Source: Azospirillum picis (GTDB taxonomy: Bacteria > Pseudomonadota > Alphaproteobacteria > Azospirillales > Azospirillaceae). From it: a stretch of 64,000 bases of DNA. A program made the position numbers and the translations under genes. The DNA is taken from the NCBI RefSeq assembly GCF_017876115.1, contig NZ_JAGINO010000013.1:116538-180537 (forward strand), in the 5' to 3' direction. Positions 50,420 through 59,486 of the stretch are shown one piece after another (position 1 is the stretch's first letter; the number at the start of each line of letters is the position of its first letter). Below the pieces are notes generated by a model. That model worked only from the letters and a program-made list of their open reading frames with translations, had not been told where the DNA came from and searched no databases.

Positions 50420-51331
50420 TCACGCCACGGCGATGATCCGCAGCGTGGCGGCCTCCACCTCGCGGGTTTCCGTCTCATAGGCGACCAACGCGGCGCCGGG
50501 CTGCCTGGCGCGGCGGTCGACCACCAGGCGGCCGGGCCGGCCATCCGCTGCCGCAACCAGGAAAACTGGGGCCGCCGCCCTCGGCCGTGCACCGTGCGAG
50601 CCCGCCGCGCCGCCCTGCCCGTCTGCCGGTGGCGGCTCGAGCACCAGGCTGCCGGAGGGGCGGCCGGTGAGACGGGCGATGATGCGCCGGGCCTCAGTGA
50701 CGCCGAGATGGGTGTCGTCGGCCGGCAGGGCGGCGACCAGCGCTTCGGGCGTGTGGCACCATTGGCGGTAGAGGTCGTAGAGGGCGCGGATGTCGGCACG
50801 GTCGAGGTGGCGGCGCAACGCCGGCGGGAAGCGCTCGACCTGGCGGAAGGCGGCGACCTGATAGTCCTTGAGGGCGCACAGGACGGCGATCTGCGCCACG
50901 GTGTGGCCGGCTGCCGTCAGCCGGGCGATGGCGGCGGCGAGCTCGCTGTTGCACAGGCCGACGCGCTGCTGGTTCTCGACCAGTTGGGCGGCGAAGCCGG
51001 CGCCATCGCCCGGGCGCAGCAGCGCCGGGATGTCGGTCAGCCCGGCCAGCTTGGCGGCGCGCAGCCGCCGCGCCCCGACCACCAGGCGGTAGCGGCCGGC
51101 GACCGGCGGGCGCACGATGACCGGCTGCACCACGCCATGCGCCGTGATCGAGGCGGCGAGCGCGGCGAGGTCGTCGGCATCGAAGGTGCTGCGGGGCTGC
51201 CCGGGGTCCTCGTCGATGGCGGCGATGGGCAGGTGCAAGGGCTCGCCCTCGCCGGCGGCCGCCCGCAGGTTGGCAAACGCGGCCGCGGCGATGGCGGCGC
51301 CGGTGGTGGCGGGTTTGGCCGGCCCGCTCAT
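50420..51331 (-). CDS. parB: ParB partition protein
   Basis: 303 aa. ATG 51331 overlaps the parA stop (ATGA). PIAAIDEDPGQPRSTFDADD and GRYRLVVGARRLRAAKLAG are the ParB N-terminal CTPase/ParB-nuclease-fold motifs. LVENQQRVGLCNSELAAAI precedes a helix-turn-helix (HTVAQIAVLCALKDYQVAAF). The C-terminal third is variable, as usual. It binds parS and stimulates ParA to segregate the replicon. Confidence 0.92.
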   Translation of the reverse strand: MSGPAKPATTGAAIAAAAFANLRAAAGEGEPLHLPIAAIDEDPGQPRSTFDADDLAALAASITAHGVVQPVIVRPPVAGRYRLVVGARRLRAAKLAGLTDIPALLRPGDGAGFAAQLVENQQRVGLCNSELAAAIARLTAAGHTVAQIAVLCALKDYQVAAFRQVERFPPALRRHLDRADIRALYDLYRQWCHTPEALVAALPADDTHLGVTEARRIIARLTGRPSGSLVLEPPPADGQGGAAGSHGARPRAAAPVFLVAAADGRPGRLVVDRRARQPGAALVAYETETREVEAATLRIIAVA

Positions 51332-52071
51332 GCGGCGAGCTCCATGCGGGCGGCGATGTGATCGAAGACGCCGCGGATTTCCCGGCCGGCCTCGCGGGCG
51401 GCACTGCCGGCCAGCGCCCACACCGGCCGGCCTTCGCTGACCGCGCGGGCGTAGAGGTCGCGCTTGGCCAGGATGCCCGGGAACAGCAGCTTGCCGGCCT
51501 CGGCGGCGAGGCTTTCGAACAGGAGGCGCTCGCGCCGGCTCTTGCGGTCGAACAGCGAGGGCAGCAGCCCGAGAAAGCAGGGCTCGGGGCGGCGGTAGTG
51601 CCGTGCCACCCCCTTGATGGCGCGCAGCAGTTCGGCGACCCCCTGGATGGAATAGTCGTTGATGCCGATGGGCGCCAGCACGGCGTCGGCGGCGAGCAGG
51701 GCGCCGAAGCTGCGGTTGCTCAGGGCCGGCGGGGTGTCGATCACGCACACGGCGTAATCGCCGGCCATGGCGGCGAGGCTGTCGCGGAAGGTCTCGATGC
51801 AGCCGCGGTCGACGCTCTCGACCCCGAGCAGGGCGCGGGTGGAGCCGGCGACGGTGAGCCGGCCGGTTGCCGGCACGCGGGTGGGTTCGGCGAAGAGGGC
51901 GACGCTGTCGACCGCCGCAAGATGGGCGGCCAGCGTGGCCGAGAGGTTGGCCTGCTGGTCGAGGTCGATGACGAGGGTGGGCAGGCGTTCGGCGAAGTAC
52001 CAGCCGGCATGGACGGCAATGGTCGTCTTGCCGACCCCGCCCTTTTCGTTCATCACGACGAGCGTCTTCAT
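51328..52071 (-). CDS. parA: ParA partition ATPase
   Basis: 247 aa from ATG 52071 with AAGGA 7 nt upstream. The deviant Walker A NEKGGVGKTT (residues 8-17, Lys10 and Lys15), TLVIDLDQQANLS (motif A') and YAVCVIDTPPALS (Walker B) define a short ParA without an N-terminal HTH. It forms an operon with parB through an ATGA overlap. The absence of an N-terminal DNA-binding domain suggests a type Ib ParA. Confidence 0.94.
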   Translation of the reverse strand: MKTLVVMNEKGGVGKTTIAVHAGWYFAERLPTLVIDLDQQANLSATLAAHLAAVDSVALFAEPTRVPATGRLTVAGSTRALLGVESVDRGCIETFRDSLAAMAGDYAVCVIDTPPALSNRSFGALLAADAVLAPIGINDYSIQGVAELLRAIKGVARHYRRPEPCFLGLLPSLFDRKSRRERLLFESLAAEAGKLLFPGILAKRDLYARAVSEGRPVWALAGSAAREAGREIRGVFDHIAARMELAA

Positions 52072-52238
52072 GCGCGCATCCTTGTCCAGGCCGCGGCGAG
52101 GGACCGGCCGGGGGGAGCGGTCGACGCCACCAGCGGTGGGCATGCTGCTCCGCAACCCGACCGGGGCACTGTGACGGCGGATGGCGGGCAGCGTCAACAG
52201 TTCAAAACAACCGCCAATTTCACTCCATCTTGCAGCCT

Positions 52239-52251
52239 TTGCACGGTGCAA
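52239..52251. promoter_or_regulatory. Candidate parS palindrome upstream of parA
   Basis: TTGCACGGTGCAA is palindromic around the central base, 168 bp before the parA start. A degenerate relative (CCCTGCACCGCACAGGG) lies 14 bp further on at 52266-52282. Confidence 0.42.
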
Positions 52252-52350
52252 GGCTTAGCCGGAGGCCCTGCACCGCACAGGGACCCACAACACCTGCCCT
52301 TTGGCCATCCGCCCGCTGCCGGGGGAACGGGCGGATGGCGGGGCCGGGGC

Positions 52351-53451
52351 TTACGGCTGCGGGGCGGGAGCGGGACAGAAGGCGACGTCCTGAGCATCGA
52401 GCAGGCGGTGTTCGGCGATGCACCAGACGCGCAGGCCGTGGCGCAGCCCGCAGGCGGCGAGATGGCGCGAGCCGGCATCCTCGCGGTCGGCGATGAGGAT
52501 CATCCGGCCGCAGCCGGTGCCGGCCACCTGGACCATGGCGTCGTTGCGCTCGAAGCCGGCGGCACGGCCGCGGGCCTGCCAGCGCGGGCTGTGGATGATG
52601 CAGGGCACGCCATGCTCCAGTGCCCAGCGGGCGGCCAGCGCCTGCACGCCGCGGCGGTTGCCGGTGCGCAGCACCAGCCGGTCGGGATGCTGGGCCAGCG
52701 CGCGCTCCAGCGCCGTGGTCAGGGCGGCCTCGTCGACGTTTTCGCCGCCGAGGACCAGCAGCTGGTAGCCGTCGCGGCGGCGGCTCTCCTCGGCGGCCTG
52801 GCGGGCGGCCTGGGCCTCCTGCCAGTGGCAGGCGACGACGCGCGCGGCGGTGACCTGGGGCACCGGCTGGTTGAAGGAGGAGCGGTGGGCATAGACGTCG
52901 CCGGTGATGCGGCTGTAGGCGGTGGCGGCGCCGATGGCGGCGGCGCGGGCGAGCTCGCGCACCGCTTCGGTCTGGGAGATCTGGTGCTGGACCCGCTCCA
53001 GGCGGCGGCTGGCGACCTCGGAGACCGGCTGACTGCCCTCCTCGTCGAGCAGGTCGCGCAAGGAGCGCGCCAGCCGGTCGATGCGTTGGTCGGTGAACTC
53101 GAGCTGGCGGTAAAGGGCGTGGCACAGCGCGCCGAGGATGCCGGCGGCGGGCAGGAGGGCGCGCTCGGGGTCGAAGGCGCCGTCGGCGTCCTGGCCGAAG
53201 GCGGCGCCCTGGTCGAGGAAGGGCTGGGCCAGCGCCTGCACCGCCTCTTCGGCCTGGGCGCGCACGTCGTCCTCGCTCCAGGCCTCGTCGCTCGGGGCCA
53301 GGGTGGGGCGCAGGGCGGCGGCGATGGCGGCGTTGCTGGCGCGCTGGGCGGCATGGGCCTGGGCGCGGGCGGCGCGGTAGGCGGCGACCGGGTCGCGGGC
53401 CGGCTGACCCGGATGCGCGGTGGTGGCGGCGGGCGTGGGGGTGGTATGCAT
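52351..53451 (-). CDS. SLOG/DUF2493-family protein
   Basis: 366 aa. The N-terminal 190 residues are helical. The C-terminal part has a Rossmann-like SLOG/DUF2493 fold: YQLLVLGGENVDEAALTTAL, DRLVLRTGNRRGVQALAARW and VPCIIHSPRWQARGRAAGF, then MILIADREDAGSRHLAACG. Proteins with this domain recur on alphaproteobacterial plasmids near par or transfer genes; a nucleotide-ligand sensing or phosphoribohydrolase-like role is proposed for the fold. The exact substrate is unknown. The start has AAAGGGG upstream and lies next to an AT-rich region. Confidence 0.75.
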   Translation of the reverse strand: MHTTPTPAATTAHPGQPARDPVAAYRAARAQAHAAQRASNAAIAAALRPTLAPSDEAWSEDDVRAQAEEAVQALAQPFLDQGAAFGQDADGAFDPERALLPAAGILGALCHALYRQLEFTDQRIDRLARSLRDLLDEEGSQPVSEVASRRLERVQHQISQTEAVRELARAAAIGAATAYSRITGDVYAHRSSFNQPVPQVTAARVVACHWQEAQAARQAAEESRRRDGYQLLVLGGENVDEAALTTALERALAQHPDRLVLRTGNRRGVQALAARWALEHGVPCIIHSPRWQARGRAAGFERNDAMVQVAGTGCGRMILIADREDAGSRHLAACGLRHGLRVWCIAEHRLLDAQDVAFCPAPAPQP

Positions 53452-53945
53452 GGGGGGCGCCCCTTTGTGACTTTACGGCTTGAAGGGATGGCCGGGCGCG
53501 GGAAGTTGGCGCTTCCCGCGCCCAACCTTTTTCTGGAGTGACGAAGCGTGCTGTGTTGTCTTCGTCGTCCTCACAAGACCTATTCTTCCACAAATATTTG
53601 CAAACACAACGGTGCAGAAGATCTAGTGCATAGCCAATATTCTCAGAGAACTGCATTTTCTAAACAGCAGACTCACGCAAGTCACTTGGCAACACCCCCT
53701 TTATTTATCTTTCTTCTATTTCTTTTCTTGGCCAAACGCCTCCATTCCCTCGGCCCTCCAATCGCGGCCGACCCCGCAATTCCTCCCACCCGATACTGCA
53801 CGTCGGCGGGGACCAGCCACCCCGGCCCCTTCATGTCGATGGTGGAACGCGGGTGGGCTTGGCCGGCGCGGTCAAGCCCGCAGCCGCCGGAGGCGGAGGC
53901 CCGCAGGGCCTGGCTTGAGGGCGCCGGTCAAGTCCGCCACCATCG
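53452..53945. other. AT-rich intergenic region in the maintenance block
   Basis: About 490 bp without a supported gene. 53540-53760 is clearly AT-rich, including polypyrimidine runs near 53710-53730. It holds the SLOG gene promoter (minus strand) and could include an origin or centromere element, but no iterons or DnaA boxes stood out. Confidence 0.35.
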
Positions 53946-54836
53946 TCAGCGAGATGAAGGGACTGGCCCTGCCACACCACAGGGGACCTGCGACCCCGCC
54001 TCATCTTCCAGCCGCCGCCAGGTCCGGCCATCGATCAGCCGCGCCACCCGCTCCTGGCGGGCCTGCACCCTGGCCATGCGGTTGGCGCCGCGCACCGGCT
54101 CGTGGGTGGCCCAGTGGGTGAGGATGTTGAACAGCGCCCACAGCGTGTCGTCCTCGCGCCCGCCGACCCAGGCGGCGGTGAGCTGGCCGAGCAGGGCATC
54201 ACCCGCCCCGGGCAGCGCCCGCAGCAGCCGCACCGCCTGGTCGGTGGCGAGCCGCACCCGCGCCCATGCCGCCCAGCGGCCGGTCTCGGCCAGATAGAGC
54301 TCGCAGGCCGCCACCATGCCGTGGGCCAGCGCCGCCATGTCGAGGCCGGCGGAATGGCGAGCCCGGGCACAGGCGATGTCGCGGCCGATCACCGCGGTGT
54401 TGGCGCACACGAAGCGGTAGCCGCCGCCGCGCCACGACACCGCCAAGCTGCCGTCGTAGCTGTTGAAGCCGACCAGCCGCAGCGCGGTGGCGTCGCCGGG
54501 GCGGATCTCCACCTGGTGCGCCGGCAGGATGTACTGGCGGAACAGCCGGCGGCCGTCATGGGTGAGGTCGGTGGCCACCCGCAGGCCGCGGGTGTCGAGC
54601 CGGCTCGCCGCCAGCGCGGTGTCAAAGGCGGCACAGGCGGCCTCGTGCGGCACCAGCCGGTAACCGTCGGGCCAGCAATGCAGCAGCTGGCCGGTGTCGG
54701 TGCGCACCAGGGCGCGCCAGCCGGGGGCGGCGTTGCCGGCGGCGGTGAGCGGCACCAGGTCGACGGGGAAGAAGCGGGGAGCGTGGTGGTCGGCCGGTAC
54801 GAAGCCGTGGCGGTCCATCAGGTCGGTGATGTCCAT
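53946..54836 (-). CDS. DUF932-family plasmid protein
   Basis: 296 aa, RBS AAAGGAGG 5 nt before ATG 54836. RYEFVCANTA-type motif appears here as GGYRFVCANTAVIGRDIA. LRLVGFNSYDGSLAVSWRG and ALFNILTHWATHEPVRGANR also match the DUF932 family, found on phages and conjugative plasmids, where it has been linked with DNA-modification or recombination functions without a firm biochemical role. It is one of a run of minus-strand maintenance genes. Confidence 0.75.
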   Translation of the reverse strand: MDITDLMDRHGFVPADHHAPRFFPVDLVPLTAAGNAAPGWRALVRTDTGQLLHCWPDGYRLVPHEAACAAFDTALAASRLDTRGLRVATDLTHDGRRLFRQYILPAHQVEIRPGDATALRLVGFNSYDGSLAVSWRGGGYRFVCANTAVIGRDIACARARHSAGLDMAALAHGMVAACELYLAETGRWAAWARVRLATDQAVRLLRALPGAGDALLGQLTAAWVGGREDDTLWALFNILTHWATHEPVRGANRMARVQARQERVARLIDGRTWRRLEDEAGSQVPCGVAGPVPSSR

Positions 54837-54908
54837 GGAGGCCTCCTTTGCGGGGTGGAATGCCCGGGTCGTCCAGGCATCCCGGTCCCGTATGGTCCTG
54901 ACTGCCGC

Positions 54909-56702
54909 TCAGTCGGCGGCCAGCGCCGGAGCATCGGCGGCCGCAGGCGCGCCGGCGTCGGCCCCGGCAACGGCGGTGCCGGGCGGCAGCCAGCGGGCGG
55001 CGGCAAGGCGGGCGGCCTGCAGGGTACCGCGGGCGGCCGACACGGTGCCGCCGGTCAGCGCCGGCCAGTCGGCGGTGCCGTCGGCCTGCAGGCAGCGCGC
55101 GAGGCGTTCGGCCATCTCGGCCTTGGGGCGGCCGGCCAGGCTTGCCGCGAAGGCCAGGGCGATGGCCTGGGCCACCTCGGCCAGCATCGCCATGGGCAGC
55201 CGCTCCAGCAGGACGGCGTCGGGGCGCCAGTCGCCCGCCACCGACACGCCGAGCGCCTGGGCCACCAGCATGGCGAGGCCGGCCTCGCCGTGGCCGAGGC
55301 GGCAGTGCCGTGCCACCAGCCAGGCGAACAGCGCGGGCAGAGTGACGGCGGGATCGCCGAGCCGCCGCCACAGCGCCAGCGGATCGGGCACGCCGCCGTC
55401 GGGAGGCAGGCCGAGCCGCTGCATCCAAGCGGTTTGGCTCCGCTCCAGCGCCGCCCAGGCCCAGCTGGCCTGGAGGGTGCTACGGCCGGCCGGCAGCCGC
55501 GGGTCGCCGCCATAGAGCCGGCAGGGCCCCTGGCCGGGAGCGAACAAGGCGAAGCAGGCCAGCCGCAGGGCCAGGGCCGGGGAGGCAAGCACGGCGGCCT
55601 GCAGGCTCGCGGCGCGCACCGCCGCCGACAGGCTGAGCGCGTCCGCCGACCGCTCCGCTGCCGGCAGCTCCTCCCAGGGCGGGATGTCGTCCAGGCAGGG
55701 CGCCCCGCCGGCCGGCTTGGCTGGCGGTGGTGCCGCCGGCCGACGGCGCTCCACCCCCTCGATCCAGGTGACGGCCCCGTCGGCGCCGAGCACCGCCAGC
55801 ACGCCGCAGCGGCGGCGGTCGAGATCGGGGCTTGCGCCGTCGCCCGGGGCGAGCGAGCGGTAGGCGCGCCGCCAGTTCCAGGCGTCGGGACCGTCGCGCA
55901 GCTCGACGAAGCCCCAGTCGGCGCGACGGCGCTCCACCTCGGCCTGCAGGGCGGCGCGTTGGCAGGAGAGGAAGAGGGCGGGATCGTCGACCAGCCCGCC
56001 GTCGGCCTCGTCGAACAGGTCGCGGGTCAGCGTGCCGCCGGCGGCGAGATAGGCCTCACGGACGCCGGGCAGGGCGTTGGCGGTCGGCAGCCGCGTCCGG
56101 CGCAGGATGGCGCGGATGTAGCGGGCGGCATCGGGTGGGGTCTGGTCGAGCACGCGAGCGAGCAGCTCGTCCTGCTGGGCGTGGGACCGGCTGAGGGTCA
56201 GCGCCTCGGCCACCGCGGGCGTGATCTCGTCACTGCGCCGGGCGGCCAGCACGCGGGGGCTGAGGGCGGCCAGCGCCAGGCGCTGTCGGATGGTGCGCAG
56301 GGGGCGGCCGAAGCGGGTGGCGAGCGCCGCCGGGTCGGCACCCTGCTCGACCAGGCGGGCGACGGCGACGGCCTCGTCGGCGACACAAGGGGCAACGCGC
56401 TGGAGGTTCTCGGCGAGGCTGATCTCGCAGGGATCGAGGCTGCCGGCGCGGCGGCACACCGCCGACAGCCGGGCGGTGGCCGGCCATTTGCCCTCGGCGA
56501 CCAGGGCGCGGGCGGCCAGGGTGCGGCGGGCGCCGGCGATGACGGCGAAGGCGGTGCCATGGCGGGTGACCAGGATCGGCTGCAGCTGGCCATGGACCAG
56601 CAGCGAGGCCTTCAGCTCGTCGAGGACGACGGCCGGGCGGGTGGCGCGCATGTTGGTGTCGGCCAGCCGCAGCCGGTCGAGCGGGATCAGGATGGTCTTC
56701 AT
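54909..56702 (-). CDS. Large ParB/RepB/Spo0J-family nuclease-domain protein
   Basis: 597 aa from ATG 56702. The N-terminus MKTILIPLDRLRLADTNMRA and HGTAFAVIAGARRTLAARAL, then AENLQRVAPCVADEAVAV and a helix-turn-helix region LATRFGRPLRTIRQRLAL, are the ParB/Srx fold plus DNA-binding helices. Beyond residue about 250 there is a long unique C-terminal region (WGFVELRDGPDAWNWRRAY and several helical segments) seen in plasmid ParB-like proteins. It is distinct from the partition ParB at 50420 and probably a regulator or nuclease of the plasmid rather than a segregation protein. Confidence 0.8.
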   Translation of the reverse strand: MKTILIPLDRLRLADTNMRATRPAVVLDELKASLLVHGQLQPILVTRHGTAFAVIAGARRTLAARALVAEGKWPATARLSAVCRRAGSLDPCEISLAENLQRVAPCVADEAVAVARLVEQGADPAALATRFGRPLRTIRQRLALAALSPRVLAARRSDEITPAVAEALTLSRSHAQQDELLARVLDQTPPDAARYIRAILRRTRLPTANALPGVREAYLAAGGTLTRDLFDEADGGLVDDPALFLSCQRAALQAEVERRRADWGFVELRDGPDAWNWRRAYRSLAPGDGASPDLDRRRCGVLAVLGADGAVTWIEGVERRRPAAPPPAKPAGGAPCLDDIPPWEELPAAERSADALSLSAAVRAASLQAAVLASPALALRLACFALFAPGQGPCRLYGGDPRLPAGRSTLQASWAWAALERSQTAWMQRLGLPPDGGVPDPLALWRRLGDPAVTLPALFAWLVARHCRLGHGEAGLAMLVAQALGVSVAGDWRPDAVLLERLPMAMLAEVAQAIALAFAASLAGRPKAEMAERLARCLQADGTADWPALTGGTVSAARGTLQAARLAAARWLPPGTAVAGADAGAPAAADAPALAAD

Positions 56703-57694
56703 CGGACGGGAACTCCGGGGCTGGCTCGCCGGCCGGCCGTGCCCGGCCGCCCGGCGCATGGGGAGGAGCGGCGCGGACCTTCGTGCTGCCGCGGTCCGGC
56801 CACCGCCTGCCTGTCCGGCAGGTCACCCCAACGCCCCCTGCCGTCCTGACTGCCCCTGGCTTCGCGGCGCGTCCACCACCGCGCACAGGCCGGAGCCCGG
56901 CATGCAAGCGGCGCAGCCGGCATGGCGGCCTTCCAGCTGCCCCGCTTCCGCAATCGCGCTGGAAGAGGAAGACGTGCGGGTCGCCCGCATTCCTGGCCGC
57001 GCGAAGGCACCACCCGTGCTGGGGCGCCGGTCGCCGGCAGGATGGTGCCATGCCGCGGGCTCGGCTGGCACATCGGCCCCAGTCCGGAAGGCAAGGCTGA
57101 GCGATGGGAACCCGATGGGGACCGCCTTGGTGGCGGCGCTCGGGCGGACGCCTGGCAAGGCGGCCTGAGCGACATCGCCGGACGGCTGTCGCACGGGTGC
57201 GGGCCGGGCCAGCCAAAACAGCAACTCAAACACCCTGTTGGCTTGTTGGGTTTGTGGATGATTGCCCGCCTGGCCGGTTGACCGTCGGCCCGTTCTCCGC
57301 TCGGCACTTGGTAAGCCCCGGCTTTGCCAGGATTGACCCTTTGGCTGCATACCCATCCGGGCGAGTACCCATTTGCCCGGATGGGCTCTTGCCATTCGGC
57401 CTCCACCACCGCCGCTCGAAACAGCGCCGGGGCACCGGTCGGTTGGCGCTGCCGGCCTGGCGCGCCCCCCCCCGCACCCGGGCGATTTGGCCAGCACCGG
57501 CGCCACCCCCCGGTGCCGTAGCGGATCGGCCAGCGCCTCGTCGGGGCGGTCGCGTGTCGGGTCCAACCTGGAGTGGGCTCCAACCGCCCCGGCCGCCCGC
57601 CTGGATCATGGCCGGAGGTGTGAGGCCGCATGCCCGCACCGCCGGCCCGCCTGCAGCCCGTCCGGTCCTGGCATCGCCGGTGCTGACCTGCGCA
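56703..57694. other. Intergenic region between maintenance block and curli operon
   Basis: Nearly 1 kb without a supported gene; open frames here are GC-driven and lack domains. It contains a perfect 11-bp hairpin at 57352-57385 (CCCATCCGGGC / GCCCGGATGGG, 12-nt loop). Confidence 0.4.
57352..57385. repeat. Perfect 11-bp hairpin in intergenic region
   Basis: Arms CCCATCCGGGC (57352-57362) and GCCCGGATGGG (57375-57385). No T-run follows, so a regulatory or oriV/terminator role is undecided. Confidence 0.5.
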
Positions 57695-58336
57695 TCAGCG
57701 GCCGGGGCTCTGGATCACCTTGATGTCCAGCCCGGACCCGCTCTGCTGGATCCGCAATCCCTGTCCTCCGTTGCGGATTTGGCTGTCGAAGCTGTTGTTG
57801 TTGCCGTTCTGGGTGACGGACAGGGTGCTGGCTCCCTCCTGGACGGTGGTGATCTCGTTCCGTGCGCCATCCTGGCTGTGCTCGGCCTGGTTGTTCGAGC
57901 CCCGTTGAATGGTCGAGGAGGTGTTTGCGCTGCCCCGCTGGGTCACGCTGGACCGGTTCCCTGAGCCCGACTGCCTGACGCTTGCCTGATTGGCGGCGCC
58001 ATCCTGGAACAGGCTGGCGCCGTTGCCCGCCCCGGCCTGGGCGACCGCGGCGGCGTTGGTTCCGCTCTGGTCGGTCGACGCCCTGTGATATTGGCCGGTT
58101 TGCATGATGCTTGCCTGGTTGGCACCGGCCTGGACTTGCTCGGCCCAGTGCCCGGCCCCCAGTTGCCGGATGCTGGCGAGATTCCCCCCGGACTGGACCT
58201 GCCGGGCCCAGTTTCCCTCTCCGACCTGGTCGATGTAGGCGATGCTGCTGGCGGCGGCGGACGACGCCGCGAGCCCGACGAGCAGGGCCATGGCAGGCCA
58301 GGCTGTGGCAGACCGGGATGTGGCAGGATTGCGCAT
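57695..58336 (-). CDS. Curlin subunit (CsgA/CsgB-like), second in pair
   Basis: 213 aa with a Sec signal (MALLVGLAASSAAASS). The mature protein is a chain of curlin repeats: SIAYIDQVGEGNWARQVQSG, then recurring N-x-A-x-x-x-Q-x-G units such as NQASIMQTGQ and NAAAVAQAGAGN. The C-terminus (GLDIKVIQSPGR) is less repetitive, as in the CsgB nucleator. Curlin proteins form extracellular amyloid fibres. It is the last gene of the operon and lies 65 bp after the larger curlin, with a hairpin between. Confidence 0.88.
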   Translation of the reverse strand: MRNPATSRSATAWPAMALLVGLAASSAAASSIAYIDQVGEGNWARQVQSGGNLASIRQLGAGHWAEQVQAGANQASIMQTGQYHRASTDQSGTNAAAVAQAGAGNGASLFQDGAANQASVRQSGSGNRSSVTQRGSANTSSTIQRGSNNQAEHSQDGARNEITTVQEGASTLSVTQNGNNNSFDSQIRNGGQGLRIQQSGSGLDIKVIQSPGR

Positions 58337-58357
58337 GGGTTTGCGTCTCCAAGGAGG

Positions 58358-58382
58358 CGGCGGCGGGAGGCTCCCGCCGCCG
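58358..58382 (-). terminator. Strong hairpin between the two curlin genes
   Basis: A 12-bp palindromic GC stem (CGGCGGCGGGAG / CTCCCGCCGCCG around one central base). Located after the 320-aa curlin and just before the second curlin, it could attenuate transcription or protect the 3' end of the major curlin mRNA. No T-run is obvious. Confidence 0.55.
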
Positions 58383-58401
58383 GAACGCCCAGCGTTGTCG
58401 C

Positions 58402-59364
58402 TCAGCGCTGGATTTGGGTGCTGTGGTTGCCGGTGCCGGCCTGCGAGGCCACCAGCGTGTTGTTGTTGCCGCTCTGCGACTGGAACGAGCGGTTGCCGTT
58501 GCCGTTCTGGTACAGCGAGGCGGTGTTCTCGTCGCCGAACTGGGTCTGCACCCCCCAGTTGCCGGCGCTGCCGCCGTCATACTGCCGGGACGAGGCGGTG
58601 TTGCCGGTGCCGGCCTGGAGCTGGAGCATCTGGTTGTTGCGGCCCTCCTGGAGCGCCGACACGGTGTTGCCGGCACCGGCCTGGCCCTGGGTGGCACTGT
58701 TGAAGGCCCCCGTCTGGGTGATCGTGGCGACCTCGTTCACGCCGGTCTGGCCCTGGGTCGCAGCATTGTGCAGACCATCCTGGTAGATGCGGGCGTTGAG
58801 CTGGCGACCGGACTGGGTCTGGCCGGCCAGGTTGCCGGAGCCGATCTGGTCGACATAGGCGGCACTGTCGCCGGACAGGAGCTGGAGCTGGGTCGAGCCG
58901 TTACCGGCACCGGCCTGGCGGCTCTCCATGCGGTTGTCATGCCCGGCGACTTGGGTCTGCCCGATGCTGTTGTCGCTGCCCGACTGGGTCGCCCAGGCCC
59001 GGTTGTAGGTTCCGCCGCTCTGGCTCTGCGTCACGGCATTGCCGCCGGTCCCCACCTGCGTGGAGGTGAGCTCATTGCGCTCGCCGCGGCTCTGCGTCTG
59101 CGAGGAGCTGTTGCCGGTGTTGTCCTGGGTGCTGTAGGCCCGGTTCGACGCGCCGGCGCTCTGCAGCGTCATCGCGCTGTTGGACGTCCCGCGCTGGACG
59201 GTACTGGTCAGGTTGTGGGATCCCCCCTCCTGGGTCTGGCTGTTGGTGTTGGAGAGGCCGGCCTGGTCGATGTAGGCCGCATTGTGCGCCGACTGCGCCG
59301 AGGCCGCGGACGCGGCGAGGGCGAGCGCGAGGGCGGCGACGGACGAGAGCAGAATGGTCTTCAT
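58402..59364 (-). CDS. Major curlin (CsgA-like), many-repeat
   Basis: 320 aa with signal LSSVAALALALAASAASAQS. It is longer than enteric CsgA (about 150 aa) and carries at least a dozen curlin repeats: AAYIDQAGLSNTNSQTQEGG, NLAGQTQSGRQLNARIYQDG, NSATQGQAGAGNTVSALQEG and similar. Regular N/Q/G/S spacing indicates a stacked beta-solenoid amyloid. Export depends on CsgG, coded upstream. AGGGA lies 9 nt before the start. Confidence 0.9.
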   Translation of the reverse strand: MKTILLSSVAALALALAASAASAQSAHNAAYIDQAGLSNTNSQTQEGGSHNLTSTVQRGTSNSAMTLQSAGASNRAYSTQDNTGNSSSQTQSRGERNELTSTQVGTGGNAVTQSQSGGTYNRAWATQSGSDNSIGQTQVAGHDNRMESRQAGAGNGSTQLQLLSGDSAAYVDQIGSGNLAGQTQSGRQLNARIYQDGLHNAATQGQTGVNEVATITQTGAFNSATQGQAGAGNTVSALQEGRNNQMLQLQAGTGNTASSRQYDGGSAGNWGVQTQFGDENTASLYQNGNGNRSFQSQSGNNNTLVASQAGTGNHSTQIQR

Positions 59365-59486
59365 GGTGTGTGGTTCCCTGAACTTATTGGGGTGCGGCTT
59401 CTAAAAGAGCCAAACGAATCGCTTTTTGCGGAAAAGGCCTGTGGATCGACGGGGCACGCTGCTCGTGCGTACCGGCCGACCCGCCC

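Noticed and set aside
54102..56849. 915-codon plus-strand frame across DUF932 and ParB-like genes
   Set aside because: Antisense shadow; the minus-strand proteins have good starts and family motifs.
57226..57639. 137-codon minus-strand gene before the curli operon
   Set aside because: Low-complexity Gly/Arg/Pro sequence without domain and with overlapping frames on both strands.
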